From: DASWYT01 sp965246875
GTDB taxonomy: Bacteria; Pseudomonadota; Alphaproteobacteria; Micavibrionales; SZUA-601
Assembly: GCA_965246875.1 (NCBI GenBank)
Contig: CBDFFU010000006.1
Location: 186,001 to 250,000 of the forward strand
DNA length: 64,000 nucleotides
Direction: 5' to 3'
Shown here: positions 1-8,902 of the stretch, one piece after another
Layout: each line of letters begins with the position of its first letter
Position numbering within the stretch: the stretch's first letter is position 1
Position numbers and translations under genes: made by a program
The notes under the pieces: generated by a model
Told to the model about the DNA's origin: nothing
Database searches by the model: none
Seen by the model: the letters and a program-made list of their open reading frames with translations, nothing else

Positions 1-1
1 C

Positions 2-397
2 GCGAACCAACTGGGTGAGCCACGCGAAGCGTGGGTGTGTTTTACCGGCGAAACGGAACTGTGGTGGCTGCATGCTCTGAAAAAGGGCTTTCGCCATTGT
101 TTCGTCATCGCGCGCAACGCCGACCATTGGCTGGCCATAGACCCGCTCTCGCCACATTTGGAGATTACCATCCTGCCGATTCCACAGGCGTTCGATTTGC
201 CACGCTGGCTGGAAAAAAATGGGGTGACCCTGTCGCGGGCCGCAATTCGCCGGGACCAGCATAAATCGGCCCCGCTGTTTTTGTGTTCCTGCGTCGAGGT
301 CATCAAACGCTTTCTCGGCATTCACAACCGCTCAATTGTCACGCCGCACCAACTGTATCAATTCCTGATCCAGCAAAACGCGTTGCTGCCCAGCTAA
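2..397 (+). CDS. Phage-associated hypothetical protein (5' partial)
   Basis: The frame is open from the first complete codon at position 2, so the start lies outside the window; a GTG at 35 is in frame but unlikely to be the start. The visible 131 residues are rich in Trp, His and Phe, with a stretch FRHCFVIARNADHWLAIDP that I recall as typical of unnamed proteins found beside podovirus-type portal genes in alphaproteobacterial prophages. There is no catalytic motif I can name. Its position, 27 bp upstream of another small phage gene and the portal gene, makes it part of the head module. Function unknown. Confidence 0.6.
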   Translation, partial: ANQLGEPREAWVCFTGETELWWLHALKKGFRHCFVIARNADHWLAIDPLSPHLEITILPIPQAFDLPRWLEKNGVTLSRAAIRRDQHKSAPLFLCSCVEVIKRFLGIHNRSIVTPHQLYQFLIQQNALLPS

Positions 398-424
398 TTT
401 CACGCCACTTTTATGAGGTTCATC

Positions 425-727
425 ATGGCCAAAATTGTCTCTGCCGTCCCAAAACTTTTAACTGCCACGCTTGGTGGCCTGGCCAGTAACCCGCCAAAAC
501 CGGTGGCAATGACGCCGGCTGTCGCCACGACCGTCACGCCTGCAACGGCGGAGATAAAGTCAAACACTGATATTGCCGGACCGGATTTGTCTGATGATCT
601 TGCCAAGGATCTGGGCGGCATTGACGCGCGCAGCAAAGGCCGCGTCGGCACGATCACCACATCGTTTCGTGGCGTGTTGAATGACACCCACAACGCGCTG
701 CCACGCCGCACCTTGTTGGGAGAATAA
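425..727 (+). CDS. Small phage head-module protein
   Basis: A 100-residue protein. The ATG at 425 is preferred over that at 413 because GAGG lies six bases before it. The N-terminal half is Ala/Pro/Thr-rich and low in complexity; the C-terminal end reads GRVGTITTSFRGVL then RRTLLGE, a pattern I recall at the end of small proteins encoded just before the portal gene in alphaproteobacterial phages. The stop codon is one base before the portal start, so the two are likely co-translated. The name of the family is not known to me; a role in virion assembly is inferred from context. Confidence 0.6.
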   Translation: MAKIVSAVPKLLTATLGGLASNPPKPVAMTPAVATTVTPATAEIKSNTDIAGPDLSDDLAKDLGGIDARSKGRVGTITTSFRGVLNDTHNALPRRTLLGE

Positions 728-728
728 A

Positions 729-2198
729 ATGGAACCATCACATGTCATGGATGCAACGCGTTTAAGTGCGTTGTATCACGATGCGAAAACGGCGCGTGAA
801 CCGTGGGACAGTCTGTGGCAGGATTGTTATGATTACGCCCTGCCGACGCGCACAACCCAAAATGGTTTGCAACGCAGCTGGCGGCAGGCCTATCAGCATT
901 TATACGATGCAACCGCCGCTGATGCGGTTGATCAATTAGCGGCATGTTTGTTGTCGCAACTGGTGCCGCCCTGGTCACCGTGGGTCGAAATCGCGGCGGG
1001 TCCGGCATTAACGGATGACGAAAAAACGCGTATCGCGCCAACGCTGCAAACTGTCAACCGCATGCTGCACGATCAATTGCGGCACAGTAATTTTACCGTA
1101 GAATTGCATCAGGCGTTGCTTGATATGGTGACGATCGGCACGGCCTGCTTGTGGGTCGGACGCAATGTGCCGGGACAACTCAGCGCCTTGAATTTTCAAA
1201 CCGTACCGCTTAATCAATTCTTTGTGCTGGGCCATGATTTGCAGCATTTGTTTATGCCGTTTCATTGGACAGTCAGCAAAGTGCGGCAAACCTTTTCAGG
1301 TGTTAATGTGCCCGAGACACTGGCGGAAACAGATATGATCGAGGGTGTCTATGCCGTCATCCGCGAAGAACATGCCTGCCATCAGTGTGTCATCATGAAT
1401 CCATCCGCCACACCGGAGATTATCTGGCAGGAGGTGTCAGAATTTTCACCGTTCATGCCATTCCGCTGGCAAAAAACTGCCGGGGAGATATATGGCCGCT
1501 CCCCGGTGATGAAAGCCTTGCCCGACATCAAAACGGCCAACAAAGTGGTTGAGCTGGTGTTAAAAAATGCATCAATTGCGGTCACCGGGATTTGGCAGGC
1601 GGATGATGACGGTGTGCTGAATCCCGCCAACATCAAATTGACGCCAGGCACGATTATTCCCAAAGCCGTTGGCTCGTCCGGTTTGACGCCACTGAAAATG
1701 CCTGGAAATTTTGATCTGTCGCAATTGGTGCTGAACGATTTGCGCCAGCGGATTAAACAGGCGTTACTGGCTGACCGCTTGGGTGCAACGCCGGGCAAAC
1801 GCATGACGGCGACAGAAATTCTGGAGCGCAATGCCGATATGGTGCGTGCACTCAGCGCCGTTTACAACCGGCTGCAAAGCGAATTGCTGGTGCCACTGGT
1901 CACACAGATTATATCGGTATTGAAACAGCGCGGCGATTGTCCGGACATCATGCTGGACGGTCAATATTTCACGCTGAATTTTCTCTCGCCTTTGGGCCGC
2001 GCGCAACAACAGGATGATGTGCAAGCGACATTAAACTGGCTGATGACGGCACAGCAATTTGGTGCCGAGGCGTTATCCAACATCAATGTGCCACACATGG
2101 TGTCGTGGCTTGGCCAGCAACTGGGTGTGCCGGCGCATCTGCTGACGCCGCCTGTACCCGTTTCACTACCAGCGGAGATCATCCATGAAACAGCCTGA
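729..2198 (+). CDS. Podovirus-type portal (head-to-tail connecting) protein
   Basis: A 489-residue protein resembling the bacteriophage head-to-tail connector family of T7-like phages, which form the dodecameric portal through which DNA enters the capsid. Supporting features are the N-terminal REPWDSLWQDCYDYALP segment, the region TAADAVDQLAACLLSQLVPP, and the length, close to the usual 480-560. The ATG at 729 follows GGGAG at a good distance; the upstream in-frame extension overlaps the previous gene and is discarded. It overlaps the next gene by 14 bp. The reading frame is intact, with no sign of decay. The call rests on motif memory and on gene order. Confidence 0.82.
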   Translation: MEPSHVMDATRLSALYHDAKTAREPWDSLWQDCYDYALPTRTTQNGLQRSWRQAYQHLYDATAADAVDQLAACLLSQLVPPWSPWVEIAAGPALTDDEKTRIAPTLQTVNRMLHDQLRHSNFTVELHQALLDMVTIGTACLWVGRNVPGQLSALNFQTVPLNQFFVLGHDLQHLFMPFHWTVSKVRQTFSGVNVPETLAETDMIEGVYAVIREEHACHQCVIMNPSATPEIIWQEVSEFSPFMPFRWQKTAGEIYGRSPVMKALPDIKTANKVVELVLKNASIAVTGIWQADDDGVLNPANIKLTPGTIIPKAVGSSGLTPLKMPGNFDLSQLVLNDLRQRIKQALLADRLGATPGKRMTATEILERNADMVRALSAVYNRLQSELLVPLVTQIISVLKQRGDCPDIMLDGQYFTLNFLSPLGRAQQQDDVQATLNWLMTAQQFGAEALSNINVPHMVSWLGQQLGVPAHLLTPPVPVSLPAEIIHETA

Positions 2199-2481
2199 GT
2201 CACACCAAATGGAACAACGATCAGCGTTGCGGAAATTCCTGTTCGGCAATCTGCCGCCGGACGATATCAGTAAAGCCTATGCACGCTGTTTCAACGGCCG
2301 TGACGGGCAGACAGTGCTGGAGCATCTGCACCAGATCACGCTGTTCCGCATCACTGATCCGACCATGGACCCGACGGCGTTACGCCAGCTGGAAGGCCAA
2401 CGCCAATTGGTGTTGTTCATGTGCCAGCAAATCGCCAAGGCCAGCCATGGTGTGCCCACACCAGCAAAAGGACAGGCATGA
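2185..2481 (+). CDS. Small phage hypothetical protein
   Basis: A 98-residue protein whose ATG overlaps the end of the portal gene and follows GGAG by seven bases, which suggests translational coupling. It contains RKFLFGNLPPDDISKAYARC near the start and a mostly helical remainder with no membrane segment. In T7-like head modules small genes commonly sit between portal and scaffold, and this fits that slot. The recurring motif ALRQLEGQRQLVLFM suggests a helical hairpin. I do not recognise a family and assign no function. Confidence 0.6.
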   Translation: MKQPESHQMEQRSALRKFLFGNLPPDDISKAYARCFNGRDGQTVLEHLHQITLFRITDPTMDPTALRQLEGQRQLVLFMCQQIAKASHGVPTPAKGQA

Positions 2482-2517
2482 CACATTTTTAATTCACAAC
2501 CAACGGGGGATACGACC

Positions 2518-2622
2518 ATGACAGACAACCAGATACGCCGCACGGAAACGATGCTGCGCACCTTTCTTTCCCACATCTTCTTTCACAATGGAGACCTGAT
2601 ATGCAAGAAGACAATCTCTTGA
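2518..2622 (+). CDS. Possible 34-residue phage ORF
   Basis: A short frame starting at an ATG preceded by a strong GGGGGA ribosome site seven bases upstream. It encodes 34 residues beginning MTDNQIRRTETMLRTF and ends 21 bases inside the scaffold gene in another frame. The good ribosome site and the otherwise empty gap between two coding genes are its only support. It might be a leader that couples translation to the scaffold gene rather than a functional protein. Confidence 0.35.
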   Translation: MTDNQIRRTETMLRTFLSHIFFHNGDLICKKTIS

Positions 2623-3302
2623 TTGCCACACACGATGCAGCAGACGTTGCACCGAAAAACGCGTCTGCTAAATTGACTGTTCCTGAAAAATTCTGGGACA
2701 AGGAGAAACAGGAAGTCCGCATCGACGCCTTGTTAAAATCCTATCTTGAGCTGGAGAAGAAATTCTCGGCGAATGAAAAGGCAAAACCGGCCGTGCCAGA
2801 CACGCCGCGTGACTATAGCGTCAAACTGGAACATGATTTGTTTACAACCGACGACGAAATCAACGATCGTTTGCATCAAGCCGGCTTTACCGATACGCAA
2901 GTGCAATTGGTCTATGATCTGGCTACCGAAAAAATGGTGCCGCTGATCATTGAGTTGGCGCGCGATTTTGAAGCCGACCGTGAGATCGAAAAACTGGTCA
3001 AGACATTCGGCGGCATGGATAAATGGCGCGCAGTGTCCAAACAGCTTTTGGCCTATGGCCAGAAACATCTGCCAGCCGATGTCGTCAACGGTTTGTCTGG
3101 CTCCTATGAAGGCGTCATGGCGTTATACCGCATGATGCAAAGCGGTGCTAATCCAAACATGCAGGATAATGTGACAATTGATGGTGCCGTCGACGAAAAA
3201 GGCCTGAAAAAGATGATGCAGGACCCGAAATACTGGCGCGACCGCGATGCCGAGATGGTGAAGAAGGTAACCGCCGGGTTCAAGCAAATTTTTAATAATT
3301 AG
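2601..3302 (+). CDS. Phage scaffolding / capsid assembly protein
   Basis: A 233-residue, highly charged protein with features of phage scaffolds: an N-terminal VPEKFWDKEKQEVRIDALL motif followed by KSYLELEKKF, a form I recall from capsid assembly proteins of alphaproteobacterial podovirus-like prophages, a long acidic helical middle, and a C-terminal block DPKYWRDRDAEMVKKVTAGF that resembles scaffold tails which contact the coat protein. The ATG follows GGAG at seven bases. In a complete module the major capsid gene should come next, but here a hairpin and then an opposite-strand housekeeping gene follow. That makes the prophage look truncated or rearranged. Confidence 0.72.
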   Translation: MQEDNLLIATHDAADVAPKNASAKLTVPEKFWDKEKQEVRIDALLKSYLELEKKFSANEKAKPAVPDTPRDYSVKLEHDLFTTDDEINDRLHQAGFTDTQVQLVYDLATEKMVPLIIELARDFEADREIEKLVKTFGGMDKWRAVSKQLLAYGQKHLPADVVNGLSGSYEGVMALYRMMQSGANPNMQDNVTIDGAVDEKGLKKMMQDPKYWRDRDAEMVKKVTAGFKQIFNN

Positions 3303-3311
3303 GAAGCAGTC

Positions 3312-3356
3312 GTCATCCCAGATTTTACGACTAGCAAAATCTGGGATGACATTTTT
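3312..3356 (+). terminator. Strong hairpin terminator after the phage module
   Basis: Two perfect 15-base arms (3312-3326 and 3336-3350) enclose a 9-base loop and are followed by ATTTTTC, so this works as an intrinsic terminator for the plus strand. On the minus strand the hairpin lies just beyond the penicillin-binding protein stop but lacks a U tract. The arm begins GTCATCCCAG, a sequence style that often belongs to dispersed palindromes in alphaproteobacteria. Confidence 0.8.
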
Positions 3357-3362
3357 CGATTT

Positions 3363-5522
3363 TCAATTCAAATGCTCTTCATTATCCGGCGTCACTTCAC
3401 CGCCGCTGTTGATGACGTTATTCAGCAAACTATCGAACGCTGATGGTTCTGTTGCAGGTGCGACTTGGCCGTTATTTTCTGGTGTGACTTGCGGGTCGCG
3501 TGAGGGCGGTAAACCGTCACTCATGATGCCTTCGGGCGGTGTGCCATCAGGGGCTGCGCCATAGGTTGCACCGGAAAAATTATGATACGGCACACTGCGA
3601 TGCGCAAATTCCATGATGTTGTGCCAAATTTGTGCCGGCAGCGTCCCGCCGGTGACTTTCTTCATTGACACATTATCATCATTGCCAACCCACACACCGG
3701 TTGCGATATCGGGTGTATAACCAACAAACCACGCGTCACGATAATTTTGGGTTGTACCCGTTTTACCGGCGGCCGGGCGATCCAGTCTGGCTTTCATGCC
3801 TGTGCCATATTGCACAACACCTTGCAGCATCTGGTTCATCATCGCGACATACATCGGCTCGACGAGAGGCGCTGGCGCATAGTCAGGACGTTTGAACAAC
3901 ATTTTGCCGTTGCCGCCGCGAATATCGCGAATGCCATACGGCTCAACGGCAAAGCCATTATTCCCGAATGTGGCATACGCCGCTGTCAACGACATCAAAT
4001 GCACATCGGATGTCCCCAGTGCCAGACTGAGATCGCTGTTCAAGCTTTCAGTAATGCCCAAACGTTGTGCTGTCCGTTTAACACGACCAACACCCACATC
4101 ATGCAACAAGCGCACAGCGACTGTATTAATGGAATGGGCGAGGGCCGATTGCAATGACATGCCGCCGCTATATTTGCCGCTGTAATTGGTCGGGCTGTAG
4201 CCATTAATCGAAAATGGCGCATCTTCCACCCAGCTGTCAGGCCTGTATTCACCGGTTTCGAGGGCGGCCAGATAAACGAAGGGTTTGAACGCTGAACCCG
4301 GCTGGCGCAAGGCCTGGGTCGCGCGGTTAAATTGACTGTCGCCATAATCCGCACCGCCGACCATCGCCAAAATCGCGCCGTCGATGCGTAACGATAATAC
4401 CGCCCCTTGTGTGGCCGACACTTTCGCGCCATCTGTTTCCAAGGTTTTTTGCAGTTGTTGTGCCGCATAATGTTGTAACCCGCCATCCAGTGTCGTGCGG
4501 ATAATTAAATTCTGTGAATTCTCGCCGATATAGCCTTCGGCTTGCGAAACGACCCAATCGGTGAAGTAATGAATGTCCTGTGTGCCGCCGACATTGTAAT
4601 CTTTTTTCGGCAACGGTTTGACGATGGTGGCTTTCGCTTCCTTGTCCGTCAAAAATCCGGCATCGTGCATGGCACCAATCACGATTTGTGCGCGTTTGGC
4701 CGCCAGAACCGGATCATTATCTGGCGAATAACGGGCAGGCGCCTTTAATAATCCGGCCAAGAGTGCGGCTTGTTGCAAAGTCAATTTGCGGGCTGTCGTA
4801 TTGAAATAAATCCGCGACGCGGCGTCGACGCCATACGCTCCGGCACCGAAATACACCCGGTTTAAATAAGCGGCCAAAATTTCGTCTTTGGTGTATTTGT
4901 ATTCTAAGTAGAATGCCAGCGCGGCCTCTTTCACTTTACGTGAGACGGTGCGTTCGGGCGACAAGAACAAATTTTTCGCCAATTGTTGTGTGATCGTCGA
5001 GCCGCCTTGCATGCCGCCGGATCCGGTCAAGTTACGCCATAGCGCGCGCGCCAAGCCAAACGGGTCGATGCCCCAATGTTTGTAAAACCGCCGGTCTTCA
5101 ATCGCCTGTACCGCTTCAATCATATGGGGCGAAATTTGTTTGACGGTGAGAATATCGCCTTGCGTATCGCCAAGCCGTGCGACTTCACGATCGTCTTTAT
5201 CGAGAATGATCACGGACGGACGACTGTCCATGTCCACCACCTGATTAATATCGGGCAGGCTGATGAACAAATAGAGTGCCGCAATCAGCATCAGGGCGGC
5301 CAGCCAGAACGCGCTTAAAAATCCGTATTTGACCAGACGGCGCGGTTGGCCGTGATAAGTCCACCACCGGTTCCAGCGTTTGCGCAATTCCTGTTTAAAC
5401 GCCGCAAACGATGCACCGTGATCGTGTTTCGCGCGGGATGCCGCTGGACGATTGACGGTAATTGGTTTGCGCCGGCGGCGGGGCGGTTTGCTTTTCGGCG
5501 GACGGGGCGGAGCGTTTAACAT
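3363..5522 (-). CDS. Class A penicillin-binding protein (PBP1A family)
   Basis: A 719-residue bifunctional peptidoglycan synthase. A basic cytoplasmic N-terminus (PPRRRRKP) precedes one membrane anchor at about residues 68-90. The glycosyltransferase domain follows, with EDRRFYKHWGIDP, GGSTITQQLAKNLFL and the KVKEAALAFYLEYKYTKDEI region. The transpeptidase domain has the SAFK active-site serine motif, SIN, and KTGTTQNYRDAWFVGY. All catalytic motifs are present. It is shorter than the roughly 850-residue E. coli PBP1A, because it lacks the large insert domain. It is transcribed away from aatA and converges on the phage module. The short tail after the transpeptidase domain is Pro/Gly/Glu-rich. 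Confidence 0.95.
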   Translation of the reverse strand: MLNAPPRPPKSKPPRRRRKPITVNRPAASRAKHDHGASFAAFKQELRKRWNRWWTYHGQPRRLVKYGFLSAFWLAALMLIAALYLFISLPDINQVVDMDSRPSVIILDKDDREVARLGDTQGDILTVKQISPHMIEAVQAIEDRRFYKHWGIDPFGLARALWRNLTGSGGMQGGSTITQQLAKNLFLSPERTVSRKVKEAALAFYLEYKYTKDEILAAYLNRVYFGAGAYGVDAASRIYFNTTARKLTLQQAALLAGLLKAPARYSPDNDPVLAAKRAQIVIGAMHDAGFLTDKEAKATIVKPLPKKDYNVGGTQDIHYFTDWVVSQAEGYIGENSQNLIIRTTLDGGLQHYAAQQLQKTLETDGAKVSATQGAVLSLRIDGAILAMVGGADYGDSQFNRATQALRQPGSAFKPFVYLAALETGEYRPDSWVEDAPFSINGYSPTNYSGKYSGGMSLQSALAHSINTVAVRLLHDVGVGRVKRTAQRLGITESLNSDLSLALGTSDVHLMSLTAAYATFGNNGFAVEPYGIRDIRGGNGKMLFKRPDYAPAPLVEPMYVAMMNQMLQGVVQYGTGMKARLDRPAAGKTGTTQNYRDAWFVGYTPDIATGVWVGNDDNVSMKKVTGGTLPAQIWHNIMEFAHRSVPYHNFSGATYGAAPDGTPPEGIMSDGLPPSRDPQVTPENNGQVAPATEPSAFDSLLNNVINSGGEVTPDNEEHLN

Positions 5523-5625
5523 GGACAGGATCGAATAAATTCAACAGGATAAAATTGGGCGAATGGGAATGAAACCACTATGACGGAACAGCGCTGGAAG
5601 AGCAACCGCACAGACCGTTACACTC

Positions 5626-5655
5626 TTGGCAAAACTGTCGCACTCGGCTTACAAT
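5626..5655 (+). promoter_or_regulatory. Candidate sigma-70 promoter for aatA
   Basis: TTGGCA (5626-5631) and TACAAT (5650-5655) are separated by 18 bases and lie about 56 bases before the chosen start codon of the aminotransferase. The position supports the start at 5712 rather than the in-frame ATG at 5580, which lies upstream of the promoter. Confidence 0.4.
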
Positions 5656-5711
5656 CGCCAACAGATCAAAAACAAATTCCTCAAGAACAAAGTCCAAAGG
5701 CTCCTCCTGTC

Positions 5712-6932
5712 ATGTCACTTGTTGCAGAACGTATCAAACGGTTGAAACCGTCGGCCACTCTGGCTATTTCCGCCAAGGCCCGTCAACTTAAAGCTGAAGG
5801 TAAGCCCGTTATCTCGCTATCCGCCGGTGAGCCGGATTTCGATACACCAGACAACATTAAACAGGCAGCGATCACCGCCATTCAAAATGGTGACACGAAA
5901 TACACCGACGTTGGCGGTACACCGGCCTTGAAAAAGGCCGTGATCGCGAAATTTCAGCGTGAAAACAACCTGACTTACACAGCCGAACAGATCATCATCG
6001 GCGTCGGTGCCAAGCATATTTTGTTTAATGCATTTCTGGCCAGTCTTAACGCGGGTGATGAAGTGATTATTCCGGCACCCTATTGGGTCTCTTATCCCGA
6101 AATGGTGTTGGTGGCCGATGGTACGCCCGTAATTGTCACCTGTGACGAGGCCAGCCATTTTAAACTGACACCACAGCAATTGGACGCGGCCATTACACCA
6201 AAAACCAAATGGCTGATATTGAATTCACCCAGCAATCCAACAGGGGCCTTATACAGCGCGGCAGAGTTGAAAGCCTTGGCCGATGTATTAGCGAAACATC
6301 AGCATGTCTATGTGATGACCGATGACATGTATGAGCATTTGCGTTTTGACGGGCAGGGTTATGCGACCATCGCCGAGGTTGCACCGGAATTATTTGACCG
6401 CACCTTGACCATCAACGGTGTGTCGAAGTCGTATGCCATGACCGGCTGGCGCATCGGTTTTGCCGGCGGGCCTGTCGAGTTGATCAAAGCCATGACACTG
6501 ATGCAAAGCCAAAGCACGACGAATGCGACATCAATTGCGCAGGCTGCCGCCGTTGAAGCTTTGAACGGCCCGCAAGACAAAGTCGAAGAGATGCGCCAGG
6601 CCTATGAACGCCGCCGCAACACCATGGCCGATGGCATCAATGCCTGTGAGGGCCTGACCGTCGCACGCCCGGCCGGTGCGTTCTATTTGTACGTCAATTG
6701 CAATGGCATTTTGGACAAAGCAACAGTGTCAGGTAAAATCCTGACCACCGAAGCCGATGTCTGCGCCTACCTGCTGGATGACTATCACTTGGCCGTTGTG
6801 CCCGGTGCAGCGTTTGGCTTATCACCTTACTTCCGCGTCTATTTCGCAATCAGCGATGACATGATCACGGAGAGCTGCCAGCGTTTGCAGGACGCCTGTA
6901 ACAGTCTCAAAAATGCGTCCGCTGCCGCGTAA
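5712..6932 (+). CDS. aatA: Aspartate aminotransferase (class I, AatA type)
   Basis: A 406-residue PLP enzyme that interconverts aspartate plus 2-oxoglutarate with oxaloacetate plus glutamate in the cytoplasm. The start at MSLVAERIKRLKPSATLAIS matches the usual beginning of the alphaproteobacterial family; the frame is open further upstream to 5580, but that part has no resemblance to the family and contains a candidate promoter. Visible motifs are SAGEPDFDTP near the N-terminus, NSPSNPTG in the middle, and SKSYAMTGWRIGF with the PLP-binding lysine. Length fits the 400-residue norm. A clear terminator follows. Some members of this family also accept prephenate, which the sequence alone cannot settle. 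Confidence 0.93.
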   Translation: MSLVAERIKRLKPSATLAISAKARQLKAEGKPVISLSAGEPDFDTPDNIKQAAITAIQNGDTKYTDVGGTPALKKAVIAKFQRENNLTYTAEQIIIGVGAKHILFNAFLASLNAGDEVIIPAPYWVSYPEMVLVADGTPVIVTCDEASHFKLTPQQLDAAITPKTKWLILNSPSNPTGALYSAAELKALADVLAKHQHVYVMTDDMYEHLRFDGQGYATIAEVAPELFDRTLTINGVSKSYAMTGWRIGFAGGPVELIKAMTLMQSQSTTNATSIAQAAAVEALNGPQDKVEEMRQAYERRRNTMADGINACEGLTVARPAGAFYLYVNCNGILDKATVSGKILTTEADVCAYLLDDYHLAVVPGAAFGLSPYFRVYFAISDDMITESCQRLQDACNSLKNASAAA

Positions 6933-6957
6933 TATTATTATTGCATAATATTTAAAT

Positions 6958-6983
6958 GTCCCTATGATGAGGGACGTTTTTTT
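6958..6983 (+). terminator. Intrinsic terminator after aatA
   Basis: GTCCCT and AGGGAC form perfect 6-base arms around a 6-base loop, followed by G and a run of seven T. It ends the aminotransferase transcript just before the AT-rich accessory gene. Confidence 0.85.
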
Positions 6984-6998
6984 ATTGTGAGATAGATT

Positions 6999-8225
6999 AT
7001 GATTTATAATTCAGATGCGGATCAACATGATGACGATCCATATAAAAACGATGAACTAATTGTAAATGTCAAAAAAAATGGCATGAGTTTGAAATTTGAT
7101 TGGAAATCGTTTGGCACAGAATTGAATAATAAACTAGAAGACATACCATTTGCTGCTGAAAAGTTAGACTATCTGATAGCTGTCAATGATGCTGTTGGGT
7201 ACATCAAACCGATTATAGAAGTTACTATCCCAATTATGATGTCTTTATATGACGACTTTGTAAGTATAGAGGATAAAGTTAGGTGTGCGGGCTTTGTTTG
7301 CAGTTATTCGGCGAATAAAAATTTTCGTCAGCAAGGCTTAAACATACTAGAAGAAAATTACGATTCATGTTTCGACACTGGATTTAGAATTACGGCTTTA
7401 ACAAATCTGCTTAATGACGACCGTCCAAGACACAGGACACAGACAGAACATTATAACAAACAAGTTGATTATTATAATGAATGGACTACTTTGATCGAGG
7501 AAGAGGATGAGCCTAAAGATAAAGCGTTTTCGGCTTATCTCCTGCTTGAGCCTATGAAGCTCTGTAATATTTTTAAAGCACCTTTGTTAAGTATGATTAT
7601 TAATAATCTCGATTTTTGTGAAGACTTGGATAATAAAATAGACATCATTACGTTTTGCAATCGAGAGTTTGAAAATAAGTCTGGAAAAAAAGGCTATATA
7701 AACTCAAAAGCAAACAAAACCTTTTTTCCAACTGCATCTAATTTTGATTGGGAGAGCCGGTTTCTGGATGCTGGATTTCAATTGATGCACAAAACAGGTT
7801 ATAATGCAGCTATAAAATTTATGTGTTCTCGCGTTGCTGAATGCGACCATCAAGACTGGGTTCATAGGGCATATGGTATATTCGACTTTTTATGTGATAC
7901 ATTTGCAGAAAAAGAATATTCACCTTTAGCAGATCTTTTGAGTGTTGAAAAAGGATTTATAAGCAAATCTGTCCAACAACCTTTTGATTTAATAAAGCAA
8001 AGCGACACGTATCTCAATTGGGCCAAAAATTTAAAAAAGAAAGCGCACAAAGATGGTCTAATTAGTGAATTAAATGCGTTTGAAAATTTACGGTCTAGCT
8101 ACCAGCATGTGAAGGACATCTCCAAACAAGAAGCTGAAAATAATTCATTAGTTTTGCAAGCTTCGCTCACAACGTTTAAATATAATTTTTGGGGCTGGTA
8201 TAGATTAGCTGAGTTTAGCCCATAG
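6999..8225 (+). pseudogene. Unknown AT-rich gene, 5' part, interrupted by an IS element
   Basis: The native coding part runs from 6999 to 8190 (397 codons); the last residues up to the stop at 8223-8225 are encoded by the IS end. Removing the element and one copy of the 8-bp duplication joins this frame exactly to the one that continues at 8903, giving an original protein of 534 residues. The protein is acidic and helical, with no signal peptide or membrane segment and several Cys and Trp. Codon use is much more AT-rich than that of neighbours, which suggests acquisition by transfer. It lies between aatA and the helicase. I recognise no family; a helical-repeat protein is possible. Confidence 0.7.
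8191..8207 (+). repeat. IS left terminal inverted repeat
   Basis: Seventeen bases, GGGGCTGGTATAGATTA, identical to the reverse complement of 8878-8894. Confidence 0.95.
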
Positions 8226-8858
8226 CTTGAGAGTTGTCAGCTGGCTTTTGGGTGAGCCGTAATTGAAGCGGAAGACACATTCCTGAAGGAAGTAAGCGAA
8301 GTTCTGTTTCGGGATGCCGTTGTATTTGCGCAAAACTCGTTTTGATTGATTCCAGAAGTTTTCAATCCCATTGATGTGATTAGTTTTATCAGCGAACAGT
8401 TCGCTGTGATTGATGCGATAATGTTTAAACTCAGAGACATCTAGCACGTTATACGAACGATAGCTGTCCGTGTAGACGATGCTATCAGGCTGGATTTTAC
8501 GGCGTATAACCGGCATGAGCGTCCGGCTTTTTGTATCGTCGACCATGGCGGCATAGACTTTACCACCCCGCTTGAGCAGGCCGAAAACAGGAACCTTGCC
8601 GGCAGCACCTCGGCCTCGCTTGCCCTTTCGGACACCGCCAAAGTAACTCTCGTCAAGCTCAATCTCGCCGTCGAATGGCTCTTCATCGATCATTTTATCG
8701 CTGATCAGGACACGCAATTTATGATAAAACAAGTGGGCCGTATGATAGTTGATACCGACCAGATCAGCAGCTGTTCGGGCCGTTACCTGGCCGACGAACA
8801 TCTCCAGCAGCTTTAACTGAATTTTATGCGATAATTTACAACGATTTAATCCCATCAC
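8205..8858 (-). CDS. IS1595-family transposase (IS1016 subgroup)
   Basis: A 217-residue transposase that catalyses cut or copy transfer of its own element. Its N-terminal part has a helix-turn-helix-like TARTAADLVGINYHTAHLFY. The ISXO2-like catalytic domain shows ELDESYFGG with the first acidic residue, RKGKRGRGAAGKVPVFGLL, YTDSYRSY with the second, and NHINGIENFWNQSKR, where Asn and Lys stand in the final catalytic cluster typical of this family. The stop codon lies close to the left end and the start about 36 bp inside the right end, so nearly the whole element is coding. Length is normal; no frameshift. Confidence 0.95.
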   Translation of the reverse strand: MMGLNRCKLSHKIQLKLLEMFVGQVTARTAADLVGINYHTAHLFYHKLRVLISDKMIDEEPFDGEIELDESYFGGVRKGKRGRGAAGKVPVFGLLKRGGKVYAAMVDDTKSRTLMPVIRRKIQPDSIVYTDSYRSYNVLDVSEFKHYRINHSELFADKTNHINGIENFWNQSKRVLRKYNGIPKQNFAYFLQECVFRFNYGSPKSQLTTLKLWAKLS

Positions 8859-8877
8859 ACCAGCATAAATTAGATCC

Positions 8878-8894
8878 TAATCTATACCAGCCCC
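8878..8894 (-). repeat. IS right terminal inverted repeat
   Basis: Perfect mate of the left repeat, followed directly by the second copy of the 8-bp target duplication at 8895-8902. Confidence 0.95.
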
Positions 8895-8902
8895 TAATTT
8901 TT

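Larger units (their letters stand above)
8191..8894 (-). mobile_element. IS1016-type insertion sequence (IS1595 family)
   Basis: A complete 704-bp element. The ends are perfect 17-base inverted repeats beginning GGGGCTGGTATAGATTA (8191-8207 and 8878-8894). It is flanked by an exact 8-bp target duplication, TAATTTTT (8183-8190 and 8895-8902), the size expected of this family. It carries one intact transposase gene on the minus strand. Size, end sequence and transposase all fit the small IS1016 subgroup. Intact ends and duplications point to a recent insertion. Confidence 0.95.

Noticed and set aside
413..424. Upstream ATG of the small phage protein
   Set aside because: The ATG at 425 has the better ribosome site.
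5580..5711. N-terminal extension of the aminotransferase from ATG 5580
   Set aside because: The added residues do not resemble the family and a promoter-like site lies inside the extension.
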